Both the position numbers and the translations under genes were made by a program. Positions 17,774 through 30,626 of a stretch of 64,000 nt of DNA are shown here, one piece after another (positions within the stretch are counted from its first letter, which is position 1; each line of letters begins with the position of its first letter). Source of the stretch: Streptomyces sp. ICBB 8177 (GTDB taxonomy: Bacteria; Actinomycetota; Actinomycetes; Streptomycetales; Streptomycetaceae); NCBI RefSeq assembly GCF_003144095.1, contig NZ_NSKH01000003.1:506086-570085 (forward strand). Direction: 5' to 3'. A model generated the notes under the pieces. It was not told the DNA's origin and did not search any database. It saw nothing but the letters and a program-made list of their open reading frames with translations.

Positions 17774-18229
17774 TCAGCTCCACAGCGGGTACGACACATG
17801 GCGCGCACTGTGGTCCGGGCGGGCGCCCGGGTAGGTCAACTCCAGCGTGGTGAACCGCTGTTGGCCGTGGTGCCCGGCCCACGGCCTCGGGTTCGCCAGC
17901 TTCACGTCGACGGCGTAGGAGTGGAACGTGCCGGCCGCGCAGTAGGGCTTGCAGTCGTTGACGACGTCGGTGCCGGTCGCCGTGGCCGACGAGGCGCTCC
18001 AGGACTTCCAGTGCAGCCTGACGAGGCCGTTGTTGCCGTCCGCGCAGGCCAGCAGGTAGGTGCCGGGACGGACCTGCGCCTTGAAGGAGCAGTCGACCAC
18101 CACCGGCCGCGCACCTGAGGTATGCGTATCGGAAGGGGCCCGGGTGGCGGCGGTCGCCGGCAAGGAGGCTCCGGCGAGGGCGGCGCCCGCGCAGAGTATG
18201 ACCGCGATCTTCAGGTGACGACCTCGCAT
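17774..18229 (-). CDS. Small secreted protein of unknown function
   Basis: A 151-residue protein with a classical signal peptide (basic start, IAVILCAGAALAGASLPATA, cleavage near residue 28). The mature part has a Cys-containing beta-rich pattern (VVVDCSFK, YLLACADGNNGLVRLHWKSW, VNDCKPYCAAG). The four cysteines could form two disulphides outside the cell. The ATG at 18229 has GGGAGG just upstream and puts the signal peptide at the very start. I do not recognise a family with certainty. It reads away from the nuo operon end, in the same direction, 163 bases later. Confidence 0.7.
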   Translation of the reverse strand: MRGRHLKIAVILCAGAALAGASLPATAATRAPSDTHTSGARPVVVDCSFKAQVRPGTYLLACADGNNGLVRLHWKSWSASSATATGTDVVNDCKPYCAAGTFHSYAVDVKLANPRPWAGHHGQQRFTTLELTYPGARPDHSARHVSYPLWS

Positions 18230-18392
18230 GGGTCCTCCCCGGGTTGGGACGTGAATGCCGGGTACGACCCTACGACCCGATTCGGCGGAATACCAACCAA
18301 TCTGGTCATAGGTTCGTAACGACATTTACGGTGACAGAAAGGGACGAGTGGCAACCATGTGTGACGGGCGCCACAACGGGCCTCCTGCCCTG

Positions 18393-20057
18393 TCAGCGCA
18401 CGAAGACACCCGCCTTTCCGGCCAGGTCCAGGAAGTACTGCGGAGCGACACCCAGCACCAGCGTCACCGCCACGCCCAGCGCGATCGCGGTGGAGGTCAG
18501 CGGGCTGGGGATGGCCACCGTGGGGCCCTGCGGCTGCGGCTCCTGGAAGAACATCATGACGATGACCCTGATGTAGAAGAACGCGGCGATGGCCGAGGAG
18601 ATCACACCGATGACGACCAGCGGGACCGCGCCCGCCTGCGCCGCCGCCTTGAAGACCGCGAACTTCCCCGAGAACCCGGCGGTCAGCGGAATGCCGGCGA
18701 AGGACAGCAGGAAGACCGCGAACACGGCGGCCAGCAGCGGTGAACGCCGCCCGAGACCGGCCCACTTGGACAGGTGCGTCGCCTCGCCGCCCGCGTCGCG
18801 CACCAGCGTGACCACGGCGAAGCCGCCCAGCGTCACGAAGGAGTAGGCGACGAGGTAGAACAGCACCGACGACACACCGCTGGGCGAGACCGCGATGACC
18901 CCGGTGAGCAGGAAGCCCGCGTGCGCGATCGAGGAGTAGGCCAGCAGCCGCTTCACGTCGGTCTGGGTGACCGCGATGATCGCACCGACCACCATGGTGA
19001 CGATGGCGACGCCCCACATCACCGGCCGCCAGTCCCACCGCATCCCCGGCAGCACCACGTACAGCAGCCGCAGCAGAGCGCCGAACGCCGCGACCTTCAC
19101 CGCTGCCGCCATGAAGCCGGTGACCGGGGTCGGCGCGCCCTGGTACACGTCGGGCGTCCACATGTGGAACGGCACCGCCGCGACCTTGAACAGCAGGCCC
19201 ATCACCACCATCGCGCCGCCGATCAGCAGCAGCGCGTCGTTGCCCGTGGTGTTGGCCAGCGCGGGCGTCAGCTTGGCGGTGCCGTCGACCACGTCCGCGA
19301 TGCCGCCGTACGAGACCGTGCCCGCGTAGCCGTACAGCAGCGCGACGCCGAACAGCAGGATGGCGGAGGAGAACGCGCCCAGCAGGAAGTACTTGACCGA
19401 CGCCTCCTGCGACATCAGCCTGCGGCGGCGGGCCAGCGCGCACAGCAGGTACAGCGGGAGGGAGAAGACCTCCAGCGAGACGAAGAGCGTCAGCAGGTCG
19501 TTGGCGGCGGGGAAGATCATCATGCCGGCGACCGCGAACAGCAGCAGCGGGAAGACCTCGGTGGTGGTGAACCCGGCGCGTACCGCCCTCTGTTCCTGCT
19601 CGCCGCCGGGCACCGCGGAGCCCTGCGCGGCGAAGGAGTCCACCCGGTTGCCGTGGGCCACCGGGTCGAGCCGGCGTTCGGCGAAGGTGAACGTGGCGAC
19701 CAGCGCGATCAGCACGATCGTGCCCTGGAGGAAGAGCGCGGGCCCGTCGACCGCGACCGCGCCCATCGCGGCGACGTGCGACCGCCCTTGCGCGTAGCCG
19801 TCGGCGGCCAGCGCCACCAGGGCGGCGAAGGCGGCCGCCAACCCCACGACGGACACCGCGAGTTGGCAGGCGTAACGGGCGGCGCGGGGGGCGAACGCCT
19901 CGATCAGCACGCCGAGCACGGCGGCGCCGAAGACGATCAGCACCGGGGAGAGCTGGGCGTACTCGATGTGCGGGGTGGGAATGGCGGGGGTCGCGGCGGT
20001 GTCCGCGAGGGCCCGCGTCGTCCACAGGCTGTGGACGGCTGCTGCCGTGGCGCTCAC
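18393..20057 (-). CDS. nuoN: NADH-quinone oxidoreductase subunit N
   Basis: A 554-residue antiporter-like subunit of complex I with about 14 membrane helices. Characteristic stretches are LEVFSLPLYLLCALARR, EASVKYFLLGAFSSAILLFG with the conserved Lys, and DVKRLLAYSSIAHAGFLL. It is one of three proton-pumping channels of the membrane arm. The GTG start overlaps the nuoM stop by four bases. It is the last gene of the operon. No convincing terminator hairpin follows before the secreted-protein gene. Confidence 0.95.
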   Translation of the reverse strand: MSATAAAVHSLWTTRALADTAATPAIPTPHIEYAQLSPVLIVFGAAVLGVLIEAFAPRAARYACQLAVSVVGLAAAFAALVALAADGYAQGRSHVAAMGAVAVDGPALFLQGTIVLIALVATFTFAERRLDPVAHGNRVDSFAAQGSAVPGGEQEQRAVRAGFTTTEVFPLLLFAVAGMMIFPAANDLLTLFVSLEVFSLPLYLLCALARRRRLMSQEASVKYFLLGAFSSAILLFGVALLYGYAGTVSYGGIADVVDGTAKLTPALANTTGNDALLLIGGAMVVMGLLFKVAAVPFHMWTPDVYQGAPTPVTGFMAAAVKVAAFGALLRLLYVVLPGMRWDWRPVMWGVAIVTMVVGAIIAVTQTDVKRLLAYSSIAHAGFLLTGVIAVSPSGVSSVLFYLVAYSFVTLGGFAVVTLVRDAGGEATHLSKWAGLGRRSPLLAAVFAVFLLSFAGIPLTAGFSGKFAVFKAAAQAGAVPLVVIGVISSAIAAFFYIRVIVMMFFQEPQPQGPTVAIPSPLTSTAIALGVAVTLVLGVAPQYFLDLAGKAGVFVR

Positions 20058-21670
20058 TTGGCGTTCTCCTTCGCTGCGGCGACCGCCGGCACGGTGACCT
20101 TCGGCGGGGGGTCGGTGCGGTGGACGTCGGAGAGGGTGTCCTTGACCGCCGGGTTGATCACGTCGGTCACCGGTTTGGGATAGACCCCGAGGAAGAGCAG
20201 CAGCGCGATCAGCGGCGCCACCACCACGAGTTCACGTGCCTTGAGGTCCTTCATGCCCTCGATGCCCGCCCGGACGGGGCCGGTCATGGTGCGCTGGTAG
20301 AGCACCAGCACGTACAGCGCGGCCAGCACGATGCCGAGGGTGGCGATCACACCGAGCGCCGGGTAGCGGGTGAAGGTGCCGACCAGCACCAGGAACTCGC
20401 TGACGAACGGCCCGAGTCCGGGCAGCGACAGCGTCGCCAGGCCGCCGATCAGGAAGGTGCCGGCGAGCAGCGGCGCGACCTTCTGCACGCCGCCGAAGTC
20501 GGCGATCCTGCGCGAGCCGCGCCTGCTGATCAGGAAGCCCGCGACCAGCAGCAGCGCGGCGGTGGAGACACCGTGGTTGACCATGTAGAGCGTCGCGCCG
20601 GACTGGCCCTGGGAGGTCATCGCGAAGACGCCCAGGATGATGAAGCCGAAGTGCGAGATCGACGCGTACGCGATCAGCCGCTTGATGTCGCGCTGGCCGA
20701 CCGCGAGCAGCGCGCCGTAGATGATGCCGATCACGGCCAGCACCAGGATCACCGGCGTCGCCCACTTCGAGGCGGCCGGGAAGAGCTGGAGGCAGTAGCG
20801 CAGCATCGCGAAGGTGCCGACCTTGTCCACGACCGCGGTGATCAGGACGGCGACCGGTGCGGTGGACTCGCCCATGGCGTTGGGCAGCCAGGTGTGCAGC
20901 GGCCACAACGGCGCCTTGACCGCGAAGGCGAAGAAGAAGCCCAGGAAGATCCAGCGCTCGGCGGTCGTGGACAGCGTCAGCGTGCCGTTGGCCCGGTCGT
21001 GCAGGATCTGCGGCAACGAGAAGGTGCCCGCGCCGAGTTGGTGTGCGGTGACCGCGTACAGGCCGATCACCGCGGCCAGCATCACCAGGCCGCCGACCAG
21101 GTTGTAGAGCAGGAACTTCACGGCCGCGTAGGAGCGTTGGCGGGCCTGCTCGTCCTCGCCGTGCGCGCCCGCCTGGTCGCCGAAGCCGCCGATGAGGAAG
21201 TACATCGGGATCAGCATGGCTTCGAAGAAGACGTAGAAGAGGAAGACGTCCGTGGACTCGAAGGCGATCACCACCATCGCCTCGACCAGCAGGATCAGCG
21301 CGAAGAACCCCTGCGTGGGACGCCAGCGGCGGTCACGGGTCTCCAGGGGGTCGGCGTCGTGCCAGCCCGCCAGCATCACGAACGGCACCAGCACCGCGGT
21401 CAGCAGCACCAGCACCACCGCGATGCCGTCCACCCCGAGTTCGTAGCGCACCCCGAACGCGGTGATCCAGGCGTGCGACTCGGTGAGTTGGTAGCGCGGG
21501 CCGCCCGGCGAGAAGCGGGCGGTGACCACGGCCGCGAGCACCAGCGTGGCCAGCGCGAAGGCCAGCGCCGTCCACTTGGCCGCGGTGCGCCGGGCGGCCG
21601 GCACCGCGGCGGTCACCACCGCGCCGGCCGCGGGCACCACGGCGGTGGCGGTGAGGAGCGGGAAGGACAT
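20054..21670 (-). CDS. nuoM: NADH-quinone oxidoreductase subunit M
   Basis: A 538-residue antiporter-like subunit with 13-14 helices. Diagnostic segments are LGVDGIAVVLVLLT, FFEAMLIPMYFLIGGFG with the key Glu, HTWLPNAMGESTAPVAVLI and DIKRLIAYASISHFGFI. It pumps protons next to NuoL and NuoN. The ATG at 21670 was preferred to a GTG nine bases earlier because GAGGGG lies eight bases before the ATG. There is a one-base gap to the nuoL stop codon. Confidence 0.95.
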   Translation of the reverse strand: MSFPLLTATAVVPAAGAVVTAAVPAARRTAAKWTALAFALATLVLAAVVTARFSPGGPRYQLTESHAWITAFGVRYELGVDGIAVVLVLLTAVLVPFVMLAGWHDADPLETRDRRWRPTQGFFALILLVEAMVVIAFESTDVFLFYVFFEAMLIPMYFLIGGFGDQAGAHGEDEQARQRSYAAVKFLLYNLVGGLVMLAAVIGLYAVTAHQLGAGTFSLPQILHDRANGTLTLSTTAERWIFLGFFFAFAVKAPLWPLHTWLPNAMGESTAPVAVLITAVVDKVGTFAMLRYCLQLFPAASKWATPVILVLAVIGIIYGALLAVGQRDIKRLIAYASISHFGFIILGVFAMTSQGQSGATLYMVNHGVSTAALLLVAGFLISRRGSRRIADFGGVQKVAPLLAGTFLIGGLATLSLPGLGPFVSEFLVLVGTFTRYPALGVIATLGIVLAALYVLVLYQRTMTGPVRAGIEGMKDLKARELVVVAPLIALLLFLGVYPKPVTDVINPAVKDTLSDVHRTDPPPKVTVPAVAAAKENAK

Positions 21671-21671
21671 G

Positions 21672-23651
21672 TCAGACACCCCTCATCAGCAGGGTCGCGG
21701 CGACCAGCACGGCCGTGCCGCCGAGCATCGAGACCGCGTACGACCTCACGAAGCCGTTCTGGAGCCTGCGCAGCCGCCCCGACAGGCCGCCGACGCCGGC
21801 CGCCGTGCCGTTGACCGCGCCGTCGACGAGCGTGTGGTCGAGGTAGACCAGGCTGCGGGTCAGGTGCTCGCCGCCGCGCACCAGGACCACGTGGTTGAAG
21901 TCGTCCTGGAGCAGGTCGCGTCGGGCGGCCCGGGTGAGCAGCGAACCGCGCGGCGCGACGGCGGGGACGGCCTGCCGTCCGTACTGCTGCCAGGCGAGGG
22001 CGACGCCGAGGACCAGCACGACCAGCGTGGCCACCGTGACCTCCCAGGTGGCGACCGGCGAGTGGCCGTCGCTGTGGCCGGTGACCGGCTGGAGCCACTT
22101 GAGGAAGGCGGAGTTGATGGAGAGCAGCCCGCCCGCGAAGACCGAGCCGAAGGCCAGAATGCACATCGGGATCGTCATGATCTTCGGCGACTCGTGCGGG
22201 TGCGGCATCTCGCCCTCGCCGTGCGTCGCGCCGAGTTCGTGCGGCTGGCCGGCGCCGTGCGTCTCGGCGGCGGCCGGCTCCGCGCTGGGGCGGTCCGGCG
22301 ACGGTGCGGGCTGCCAGCGCTTGTCGCCGAAGAACGTCATCAGCATGACGCGGGTCATGTAGAACGCGGTGATGCCCGCGCCGACCAGGGCCACCGCGCC
22401 GAGGATCCAGCCCTCGCCGCCGCCCTTGGCGAACGCCGCCTCGATGATCTTGTCCTTGGACCAGTAGCCGGACAGCCCGGGGAAGCCGATGATCGCCAGG
22501 TAGCCCAGGCCGAACGTCACGTAGGTGACGGGCATGTACTTGCGCAGCGCGCCGAACTTGCGCATGTCCACCTCGTCGTTCATCCCGTGCATCACGGAAC
22601 CGGCGCCGAGGAACAGGCCCGCCTTGAAGAAGCCGTGGGTGACCAGGTGCATGATGGCGAAGACGTAGCCGATCGGGCCCAGCCCGGCGGCCAGCATCAT
22701 GTAGCCGATCTGCGACATCGTGGAGCCCGCAAGCGCCTTCTTGATGTCGTCCTTGGCGCAACCGACGATCGCACCGAAGACCAGCGTGACCGCCCCGACC
22801 ACGCAGACCGCCAGCTGCGCGGTGGGCGCCGCGTTGAAGATCGCGCCGGAGCGCACCACCAGGTAGACGCCCGCGGTCACCATGGTCGCCGCGTGGATGA
22901 GCGCCGAGACCGGGGTCGGGCCCTCCATCGCGTCACCGAGCCAGGACTGGAGCGGCACCTGGGCCGACTTGCCGCAGGCGGCCAGCAGGAGCAGCAGCCC
23001 GATGGTGGTCAGCCGCCCCTGTGAGACGTCGCCGACGTGCGCGAAGACCGGGCGGAAGGCGAAGGAGCCGAACGTGGTGAACATGACCATGATGGCGATC
23101 GACAGGCCCATGTCGCCGACCCGGTTGACCAGGAACGCCTTCTTGGCCGCCGTCGCCGCGCTGGGCTTGTGCTGCCAGAAGCCGATCAGCAGGTACGAGG
23201 CGAGGCCCACGCCCTCCCAGCCGACGTACAGCAGCAGGTAGTTGTCGGCCAGCACCAGCAGCAGCATCGCCGCGAGGAAGAGGTTGAGGTAGCCGAAGAA
23301 CTTGCGGCGGTTCTCGTCGTGCTCCATGTAGCCGACCGAGTAGATGTGGATCAGCGTGCCCACACCGGTGATCAGCAGCACGAAGGTCATCGACAGCTGG
23401 TCGAGCTGGAAGCCGACGTCCGCCTGGAAGCCCGCCACCGGCACCCAGGTGAACAGGTGGGAGGTCAGCGTCCGCTGGGCCGGGCTCCTGGAGAGCAGGT
23501 CGGCGAAGAGGACGACGCCGATGACGAAGGAGACGGCCGCCCACAGGCAGCCGATCCAGTGTCCGGTGCGGTCGAGCCGCCTGCCGCCCACGAGCAGGAT
23601 GCCCGCCCCGAGCAGCGGTGCCCCGACCAGGGCTCCGATGAGAGGATCCAC
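21672..23651 (-). CDS. nuoL: NADH-quinone oxidoreductase subunit L
   Basis: A 659-residue distal membrane subunit. [50 protein letters not shown] and [18 protein letters not shown] are the conserved channel segments. The C-terminal 150 residues include the loop and long lateral helix region, and a His-containing hydrophilic insert sits around residues 445-485. It starts at a GTG with AGGAG eight bases upstream. NuoL is the outermost proton-pumping subunit, and its long helix couples the arm. Confidence 0.95.
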   Translation of the reverse strand: MDPLIGALVGAPLLGAGILLVGGRRLDRTGHWIGCLWAAVSFVIGVVLFADLLSRSPAQRTLTSHLFTWVPVAGFQADVGFQLDQLSMTFVLLITGVGTLIHIYSVGYMEHDENRRKFFGYLNLFLAAMLLLVLADNYLLLYVGWEGVGLASYLLIGFWQHKPSAATAAKKAFLVNRVGDMGLSIAIMVMFTTFGSFAFRPVFAHVGDVSQGRLTTIGLLLLLAACGKSAQVPLQSWLGDAMEGPTPVSALIHAATMVTAGVYLVVRSGAIFNAAPTAQLAVCVVGAVTLVFGAIVGCAKDDIKKALAGSTMSQIGYMMLAAGLGPIGYVFAIMHLVTHGFFKAGLFLGAGSVMHGMNDEVDMRKFGALRKYMPVTYVTFGLGYLAIIGFPGLSGYWSKDKIIEAAFAKGGGEGWILGAVALVGAGITAFYMTRVMLMTFFGDKRWQPAPSPDRPSAEPAAAETHGAGQPHELGATHGEGEMPHPHESPKIMTIPMCILAFGSVFAGGLLSINSAFLKWLQPVTGHSDGHSPVATWEVTVATLVVLVLGVALAWQQYGRQAVPAVAPRGSLLTRAARRDLLQDDFNHVVLVRGGEHLTRSLVYLDHTLVDGAVNGTAAGVGGLSGRLRRLQNGFVRSYAVSMLGGTAVLVAATLLMRGV

Positions 23652-23666
23652 GTCGAGTGCTCCTGT

Positions 23667-23966
23667 CTACAGCTTCATCAGGTCGGCGTCATCGACCGAG
23701 GCCGAGTGGCGTGAGCGGAAGAAGGTCACGATGATCGCGAGGCCCACCACGACCTCGGCCGCCGCCACGACCATCGTGAAGAAGGCGATGATCTGGCCGT
23801 CGAGGTTGCCGTGCAGCCGGGAGAAGGTGACGAACGCCAGGTTGCAGGCGTTCAGCATCAGCTCGACGCACATGAAGACGATGATCGCGTTGCGCCGGAC
23901 GAGGACCCCGGCGGCGCCGATGGTGAACAACAGGGCGGACAAATACAGGTAGTTGGCGGGATTCAC
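23667..23966 (-). CDS. nuoK: NADH-quinone oxidoreductase subunit K
   Basis: A 99-residue, three-helix subunit with the conserved membrane glutamates in [20 protein letters not shown] and [13 protein letters not shown]. These residues carry protons along the central axis of complex I. The GTG start overlaps the nuoJ stop (GTGA). The size is as expected for the family. Confidence 0.94.
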   Translation of the reverse strand: MNPANYLYLSALLFTIGAAGVLVRRNAIIVFMCVELMLNACNLAFVTFSRLHGNLDGQIIAFFTMVVAAAEVVVGLAIIVTFFRSRHSASVDDADLMKL

Positions 23967-24823
23967 TTGGCGGCTCCCTCGGCGTGGTTCGCCCCGTCGT
24001 TGTCGCCCGAGCGGTCCTGGCCGCCCTCCGGCTCGCTCTCGCCCTCGGTCACGCCCTCGACGTACTCGTCCGAGCGCTGCTCCAACCGCCGTACCCGGCG
24101 CAGCTGTTCGCCGCCCACGTCGCGGACCTGACCTCGGGCACGCAGCGTCTGGTTGACCGTCAGCTCCGACGGGGTGCCGTCGGGCAGCAGGCCGGGGACG
24201 TCGACCGCGTTGTGCCGGGCGTAGACGCCGGGGGCCGGGAGCGGGGTGACGTTGCGGCCCTCGCGGACCCGGGCCTCGGACTGCTCGCGCTGGGTGGCGG
24301 GGCGCTCGGTGCGCTCGCGGTGGGTGAGGACCATCGCGCCGACCGCCGCGGTGATCAGCAGCGCGCCGGTGATCTCGAAGGCCCACACGTAGGTGGTGAA
24401 CACCAGCCGGGCCAGGCCCTCGACGTTGCCGCCCGCGTTGGCCTGGGCGAGGCCGGTGAACTGGTGCAGCGAGGCGTTGGCGATGCCCGCGATCAGCAGG
24501 ATGCCGAAGCCGATCCCGCACAGCACGGCCGCCGCGCGCTGGCCGCGGATGGTCTCCCTCAGCGAGTCGGCGGCGGTGATGCCGACCAGCATGACGACGA
24601 AGAGGAACAGCATCATGACCGCGCCGGTGTAGACGACGATCTGCACGATGCCCAGGAAGTAGGCGCCCTGCGCGAGGTAGAAGACGGCCAGCACGATCAT
24701 CGTGCCGGCCAGGCAGAGGGCGCTGTGCACCGCCTTTCTCATGCCGACGGTGCCGAGCGCGCCGAGCACCGCGACGACGCCGAGGACCCAGAACTGGATC
24801 GCCTCGCCGGTGGATGTGGTCAT
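23963..24823 (-). CDS. nuoJ: NADH-quinone oxidoreductase subunit J
   Basis: A 286-residue protein. The first 165 residues are the NuoJ core with five helices, including the conserved [21 protein letters not shown] helix that moves during the coupling cycle. The remaining 120 residues form a hydrophilic, charged tail (for example [16 protein letters not shown]) longer than in enteric bacteria but usual in actinomycetes. The ATG start overlaps the nuoI stop, and the stop overlaps nuoK. Confidence 0.94.
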   Translation of the reverse strand: MTTSTGEAIQFWVLGVVAVLGALGTVGMRKAVHSALCLAGTMIVLAVFYLAQGAYFLGIVQIVVYTGAVMMLFLFVVMLVGITAADSLRETIRGQRAAAVLCGIGFGILLIAGIANASLHQFTGLAQANAGGNVEGLARLVFTTYVWAFEITGALLITAAVGAMVLTHRERTERPATQREQSEARVREGRNVTPLPAPGVYARHNAVDVPGLLPDGTPSELTVNQTLRARGQVRDVGGEQLRRVRRLEQRSDEYVEGVTEGESEPEGGQDRSGDNDGANHAEGAAK

Positions 24824-25452
24824 CGGGTCGCTCCTCCCGGGTGCGCGGTGGTCTCGGGTCCGGCGACGCGCGCCTCGTCCCCGCCCACCTCGTCCGCCCG
24901 CTTCTCGCCCTTGCTGAGCGCGGGCTGCCGGACGGTGCCGGGCGCGGCCTCGGTGACCTTGCCGAGGTAGTAGTCCTGCTCGTCGGTGCCGGGGTAGATG
25001 GCGTGCGGGGTGTCGACCATGCCGTCGGTGAGCCCTGCGAGCAGTTCGTCCTTGGTGTAGATCAGGGAGGCGCGGGTGCGGTCGGCGAGTTCGTACTCGT
25101 TGGTCATGGTCAGCGCCCGGGTGGGGCACGCCTCGATGCACAGCCCGCACAGGATGCAGCGGGCGTAGTTGATCTGGTAGACGCGGCCGTAGCGCTCGCC
25201 GGGCGAGTAGCGCTCCTCGTCGGTGTTGTCCGCGCCCTCGACGTAGATGGCGTCGGCGGGGCAGGCCCAGGCGCACAGTTCGCAGCCCACGCACTTCTCC
25301 AGGCCGTCCGGGTGCCGGTTGAGCTGGTGGCGGCCGTGGAAGCGGGGCGCGGTCGGCTTCTTCTGCTCCGGGTACTGCTCGGTCAGCCGCTTCTTGAACA
25401 TGGCCTTGAAGGTCACGCCGAAGCCGGCCACCGGGTTTTCGAAGTCAGGCAT
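24820..25452 (-). CDS. nuoI: NADH-quinone oxidoreductase subunit I, 2x[4Fe-4S]
   Basis: A 210-residue ferredoxin-like subunit with two CxxCxxCxxxCP clusters, [12 protein letters not shown] at about residue 54 and [12 protein letters not shown] at about 99. They hold centres N6a and N6b that pass electrons toward NuoB. The last 60 residues are a hydrophilic extension. It overlaps nuoH by eight bases at its start and nuoJ at its stop. Confidence 0.95.
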   Translation of the reverse strand: MPDFENPVAGFGVTFKAMFKKRLTEQYPEQKKPTAPRFHGRHQLNRHPDGLEKCVGCELCAWACPADAIYVEGADNTDEERYSPGERYGRVYQINYARCILCGLCIEACPTRALTMTNEYELADRTRASLIYTKDELLAGLTDGMVDTPHAIYPGTDEQDYYLGKVTEAAPGTVRQPALSKGEKRADEVGGDEARVAGPETTAHPGGATR

Positions 25453-26791
25453 CGTCGCCGTCCTTGCCTACGAGTTGGTGTTCGGCGGCCTCGGGGGCTC
25501 GCGAGCGCCTGCGAGGCACCGGTGGCAGCGTCTGTCCCGGTTTCGGCGGCACGGGGAAGCCGCCCGCCATCGGGTCGAACCGGTCGCCGGCGGCGTCCTG
25601 CGGGGCCTGCCCGGCCTCGGCCTTCTTCGCCGCGCGGTCCCGGAAGACGTCGGCGGCCAGCGAGATCAGCAGCACCGCGAGCACGCCGCCGCCCACGTAG
25701 AGCAGGACCCGCTGGAAGTCGTAGTTCTCGTTGCGCAGCGCCCGTACCGAGGCGACCAGCATCAGCCAGACCATGGACACCGGGATGAGGACCTTCCAGC
25801 CCAGCTTCATGAACTGGTCGTAGCGCATGCGCGGGAGCGTGCCGCGCAGCCAGATGAACAGGAACAGCAGCAGCTGGATCTTGACCGTGAACCACAGCAG
25901 CGGCCACCAGCCGTGGTTGGCGCCGGCCCAGAAGGTGCTGATCGGCCAGGGGGCGCGCCAGCCGCCGAGGAAGAGGGTGGTGGCGACCGCGGAGACGGTG
26001 ACCATGTTGACGTACTCGGCGAGCATGAACATCGCGAACTTGATCGACGAGTACTCGGTGTTGAAGCCGCCGACCAGCTCGCCCTCGGCCTCGGGCAGGT
26101 CGAAGGGGGCGCGGTTGGTCTCGCCGACCATCGAGACGATGTAGACGAGGAAGGAGACCGGCAGCAGCAGCACGTACCAGGTGTGCTGCTGGGTGGCGAC
26201 GATCTGCGAGGTCGACATGGAGTGGGAGTAGAGGAAGACCGCGGCGAACGAGATGCCCATCGCGATCTCGTACGAGATCATCTGCGCGGTCGAGCGCAGG
26301 CCGCCCAGCAGCGGATAGGTCGAGCCGGACGACCAGCCGGCCAGCACGATGCCGTAGATGCCGACCGAGGCGGTGGCCAGGATGTACAGCACGCCCACCG
26401 GCAGGTCGGTCAGCTGCATCGGGGTGCGGTGGCCGAAGACCGAGATCTCGTTGTCGGCCGGGCCGAAGGGCACCACCGCGAACGACATGAACGCCGGGAT
26501 CGCGGCGACGACCGGCGCCAGGACGTAGACGAACTTGTCGGCGCCCTTGACGACCACGTCCTCCTTGAGCATCAGCTTGATGCCGTCGGCGAGCGACTGG
26601 AGCATGCCCCAGGGGCCGTGCCGGTTGGGGCCGATGCGCAGCTGCATCCAGGCGACGACCTTGCGCTCCCAGACGATGGAGAACAGCACGGTCAGCATCG
26701 CGAACGCGAAGCAGAAGACCGCCTTGACGACGACCAGCCACCACGGGTCGCGCCCGAAGTAGGCCAGGTCGTCCACTGCCAGGCTGATCAC
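25445..26791 (-). CDS. nuoH: NADH-quinone oxidoreductase subunit H
   Basis: A 448-residue membrane subunit that anchors the peripheral arm and shapes the quinone chamber. Landmarks are [21 protein letters not shown] near the start and [20 protein letters not shown] at about residue 220. The C-terminal 70 residues after the last helix are a Pro-rich cytosolic tail not found in Escherichia coli. The GTG start overlaps the nuoG stop by four bases. Confidence 0.95.
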   Translation of the reverse strand: MISLAVDDLAYFGRDPWWLVVVKAVFCFAFAMLTVLFSIVWERKVVAWMQLRIGPNRHGPWGMLQSLADGIKLMLKEDVVVKGADKFVYVLAPVVAAIPAFMSFAVVPFGPADNEISVFGHRTPMQLTDLPVGVLYILATASVGIYGIVLAGWSSGSTYPLLGGLRSTAQMISYEIAMGISFAAVFLYSHSMSTSQIVATQQHTWYVLLLPVSFLVYIVSMVGETNRAPFDLPEAEGELVGGFNTEYSSIKFAMFMLAEYVNMVTVSAVATTLFLGGWRAPWPISTFWAGANHGWWPLLWFTVKIQLLLFLFIWLRGTLPRMRYDQFMKLGWKVLIPVSMVWLMLVASVRALRNENYDFQRVLLYVGGGVLAVLLISLAADVFRDRAAKKAEAGQAPQDAAGDRFDPMAGGFPVPPKPGQTLPPVPRRRSRAPEAAEHQLVGKDGDDA

Positions 26792-29273
26792 TTGGTCACC
26801 TCCGCGGCGGCGGCGCCGATCGTGACGACATGGCCGGGTACCGCGCCGAGGTCCGCGGGGACGCCGCCGCCCACCGAGTCCAGCGGCAGCCAGACCACCC
26901 GGTCCGGCATGGCGGTGACGGCCAGCGGCAGGGTGACCGCGCCGGCCGGTCCTGTGACGGTGAGCGGGTCCCCGTCCTTCACGCCGATCTCGTCGGCGGT
27001 GGCGGGCGACAATCGGGCGAGCGCCGCGTGCCGGGTGCCGGCCAGCGCGTCGTCGCCCTCCTGGAGACGGCCGCGGTCCAGCAGCAGCCGGTGTCCCGCG
27101 AGCACGGCCTGCCCGGCCTCGGGTCGCGGCAGCAGCCCGGAGGAGTGGTCGGGCCCGGCCGGGCGGGCGCCGGTCCAAACCCCCAGGCGCCGCAGTTCGT
27201 CGCGGGCGGCGCGCGCGTCGGGCAGCCCGAGGTGGACGTCCATCGCGTCGGCGACCATGTTCAGCACCCGGGTGTCCGACTGGAGGTGCCGCTGCGTCAA
27301 CTGGTCGGGTTTCAGGGCGGCTTCGAACGGCCGGGCCCTGCCTTCCCAGTCCAGGAACGTACCCGCCTTCTCGGCGACCGCGGCCACCGGCAGCACCACG
27401 TCGGCGTGGGCCGTGACCTCACTGGGCCGCAGTTCCAGGCTGACCAGGAAGCCGACCTCGGCGAGCGCCTCGCGGGCCCGCGCCGGGTCCGGCAGGTCGG
27501 CCGGGTCGACGCCCGCGACCACCAGCGCCGCCAGCGACCCGTCCGCGGCGGCCGACACGATGCCGGACGCGTCGCGCCCGAAGCGGGACGGCAGCGACGC
27601 CACCCGCCACACGTCGGCCACCTCGTCGCGGGCGGCCGGGTCGGTCAACGGGCGCCCGCCGGGCAGCAGTCCGGGCAGCGCGCCCGCCTCCAGCGCGCCG
27701 CGTTCGCCCGCGCGGCGCGGGATCCACGCCAGGCGCGCGCCGGTCGCGGCGGCGAAGCGCACGGCCGCGGTCAGCGCGCCGGGCACCGCGGCGAGCCGTT
27801 CGCCGACGAGCACCACCGCGCCGTCCTGGCGCAGGTCGGCGGCGGCGCGCTCGCCGGTCTCGTCCAGGCCGCCACCGGAGGCCAGGGCGTCCAGCCACTC
27901 CGGCTCGGTGCCGGGGGCGGCCGGGAGCAGGGTGCCGCCCGCCTTGGTCAGGCCACGGGTGGCGTGGGTGGCGAGCGCGTAGGTGCGCTGGCCGTGCTTG
28001 CGCCAGGCCTTGCGCAGCCGCAGGAAGACGCCGGGCGCCTCCTCCTCGGCTTCGAGTCCGGCGAGCAGGACGGCCGGCGCGCGCTCGACGGCGCTGTACG
28101 TCAGGCCCGTGCCGTCCAGGTCCCTGCCGCGTCCGGCGACGTGCGCGGCGAGGAAGTCGGCCTCCTCGGCGCTGTGGACGCGGGCCCGGAAGTCGATGTC
28201 GTCGGTGTCCAGCGCGACCCGGGCGAACTTGGCGTAGGCGTAGGCGTCCTCGACGGTGAGCCGGCCGCCGGTCAGCACGCCGGCGCGTCCCCGGGCGGCC
28301 GCGAGTCCCCGGGCGGCGGCGTCCAGCGCCTCCGGCCAGGCGGCGGCGCGCAGTTCACCGGTCTCGGCGTCGCGGACCAGGGGGTGGGCGAGGCGGTCGG
28401 GCAGCTGCGCGTAGCGGAACGCGAAGCGTCCCTTGTCGCACAGCCACTCCTCGTTGACCTCCGGGTCGTTGCCCGCCAGGCGCCGCATGACCTTGCCGCG
28501 CCGGTGGTCGGTGCGGGTGGCGCAGCCGCCCGCGCAGTGCTCGCACACCGACGGCGAGGAGATCAGGTCGAACGGCCGGGAGCGGAAGCGGTAGGCGGCG
28601 GAGGTGAGCGCGCCGACCGGGCAGATCTGGATGGTGTTGCCGGAGAAGTACGACTCGAACGGGTCGCCCTCACCGGTGCCGACCTGCTCCAGCGCGCCGC
28701 GTTCCAGCAGTTCGATCATCGGGTCCCCGGCGATCTGCTGGGAGAAGCGGGTGCAGCGCGCGCACAGCACGCAGCGTTCGCGGTCCAGCAGGATCTGGCG
28801 GGAGATGGGGACCGGCTTGGGGTAGGTGCGCTTGACGCCCTCGAAGCGGGTGTCGGCCTGCCCGGCGCTCATCGCCTGGTTCTGCAACGGGCACTCGCCG
28901 CCCTTGTCGCACACCGGGCAGTCCAGCGGGTGGTTGATCAGCAGCAGCTCCATCACGCCGCGCTGCGCCTTCTCGGCGACCGGCGAGGTCAGCTGCGTGC
29001 GCACCACCATGCCGTCGGTGCAGGTGATGGTGCACGAGGCCATCGGCTTGCGCTGGCCCTCGACCTCCACGATGCACTGGCGGCAGGCCCCGACCGGGTC
29101 GAGCAGCGGGTGGTCGCAGAACCGGGGGATCTCCACGCCGACCATCTCGGCGGCCCGGATCACCAGCGTGCCCTTCGGCACCGACAGCTGGATGCCGTCG
29201 ATGGTGACGGAGACCAGGTCCTGCGGCGGGACCGGCGCCTGGTCGCCCCCGGAGGGAGCGCTCGTCGTGACGG

Positions 29274-29277
<4 letters not shown>
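26788..29277 (-). CDS. nuoG: NADH-quinone oxidoreductase subunit G
   Basis: An 829-residue subunit. The N-terminal ferredoxin part has the 2Fe-2S site ([15 protein letters not shown]), the His-ligated 4Fe-4S site ([17 protein letters not shown]) and a further CVLCARC cluster. A molybdopterin-oxidoreductase-like domain follows, with another cysteine group ([13 protein letters not shown] and [10 protein letters not shown]) at about residues 240-290, as in enzymes with the extra N7 cluster. The C-terminus has a formate-dehydrogenase-type end domain. The ATG at 29277 has GGAGGTGA upstream and overlaps the nuoF stop. Confidence 0.94.
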
Positions 29278-30625
<1,348 letters not shown>

Positions 30626-30626
<1 letters not shown>
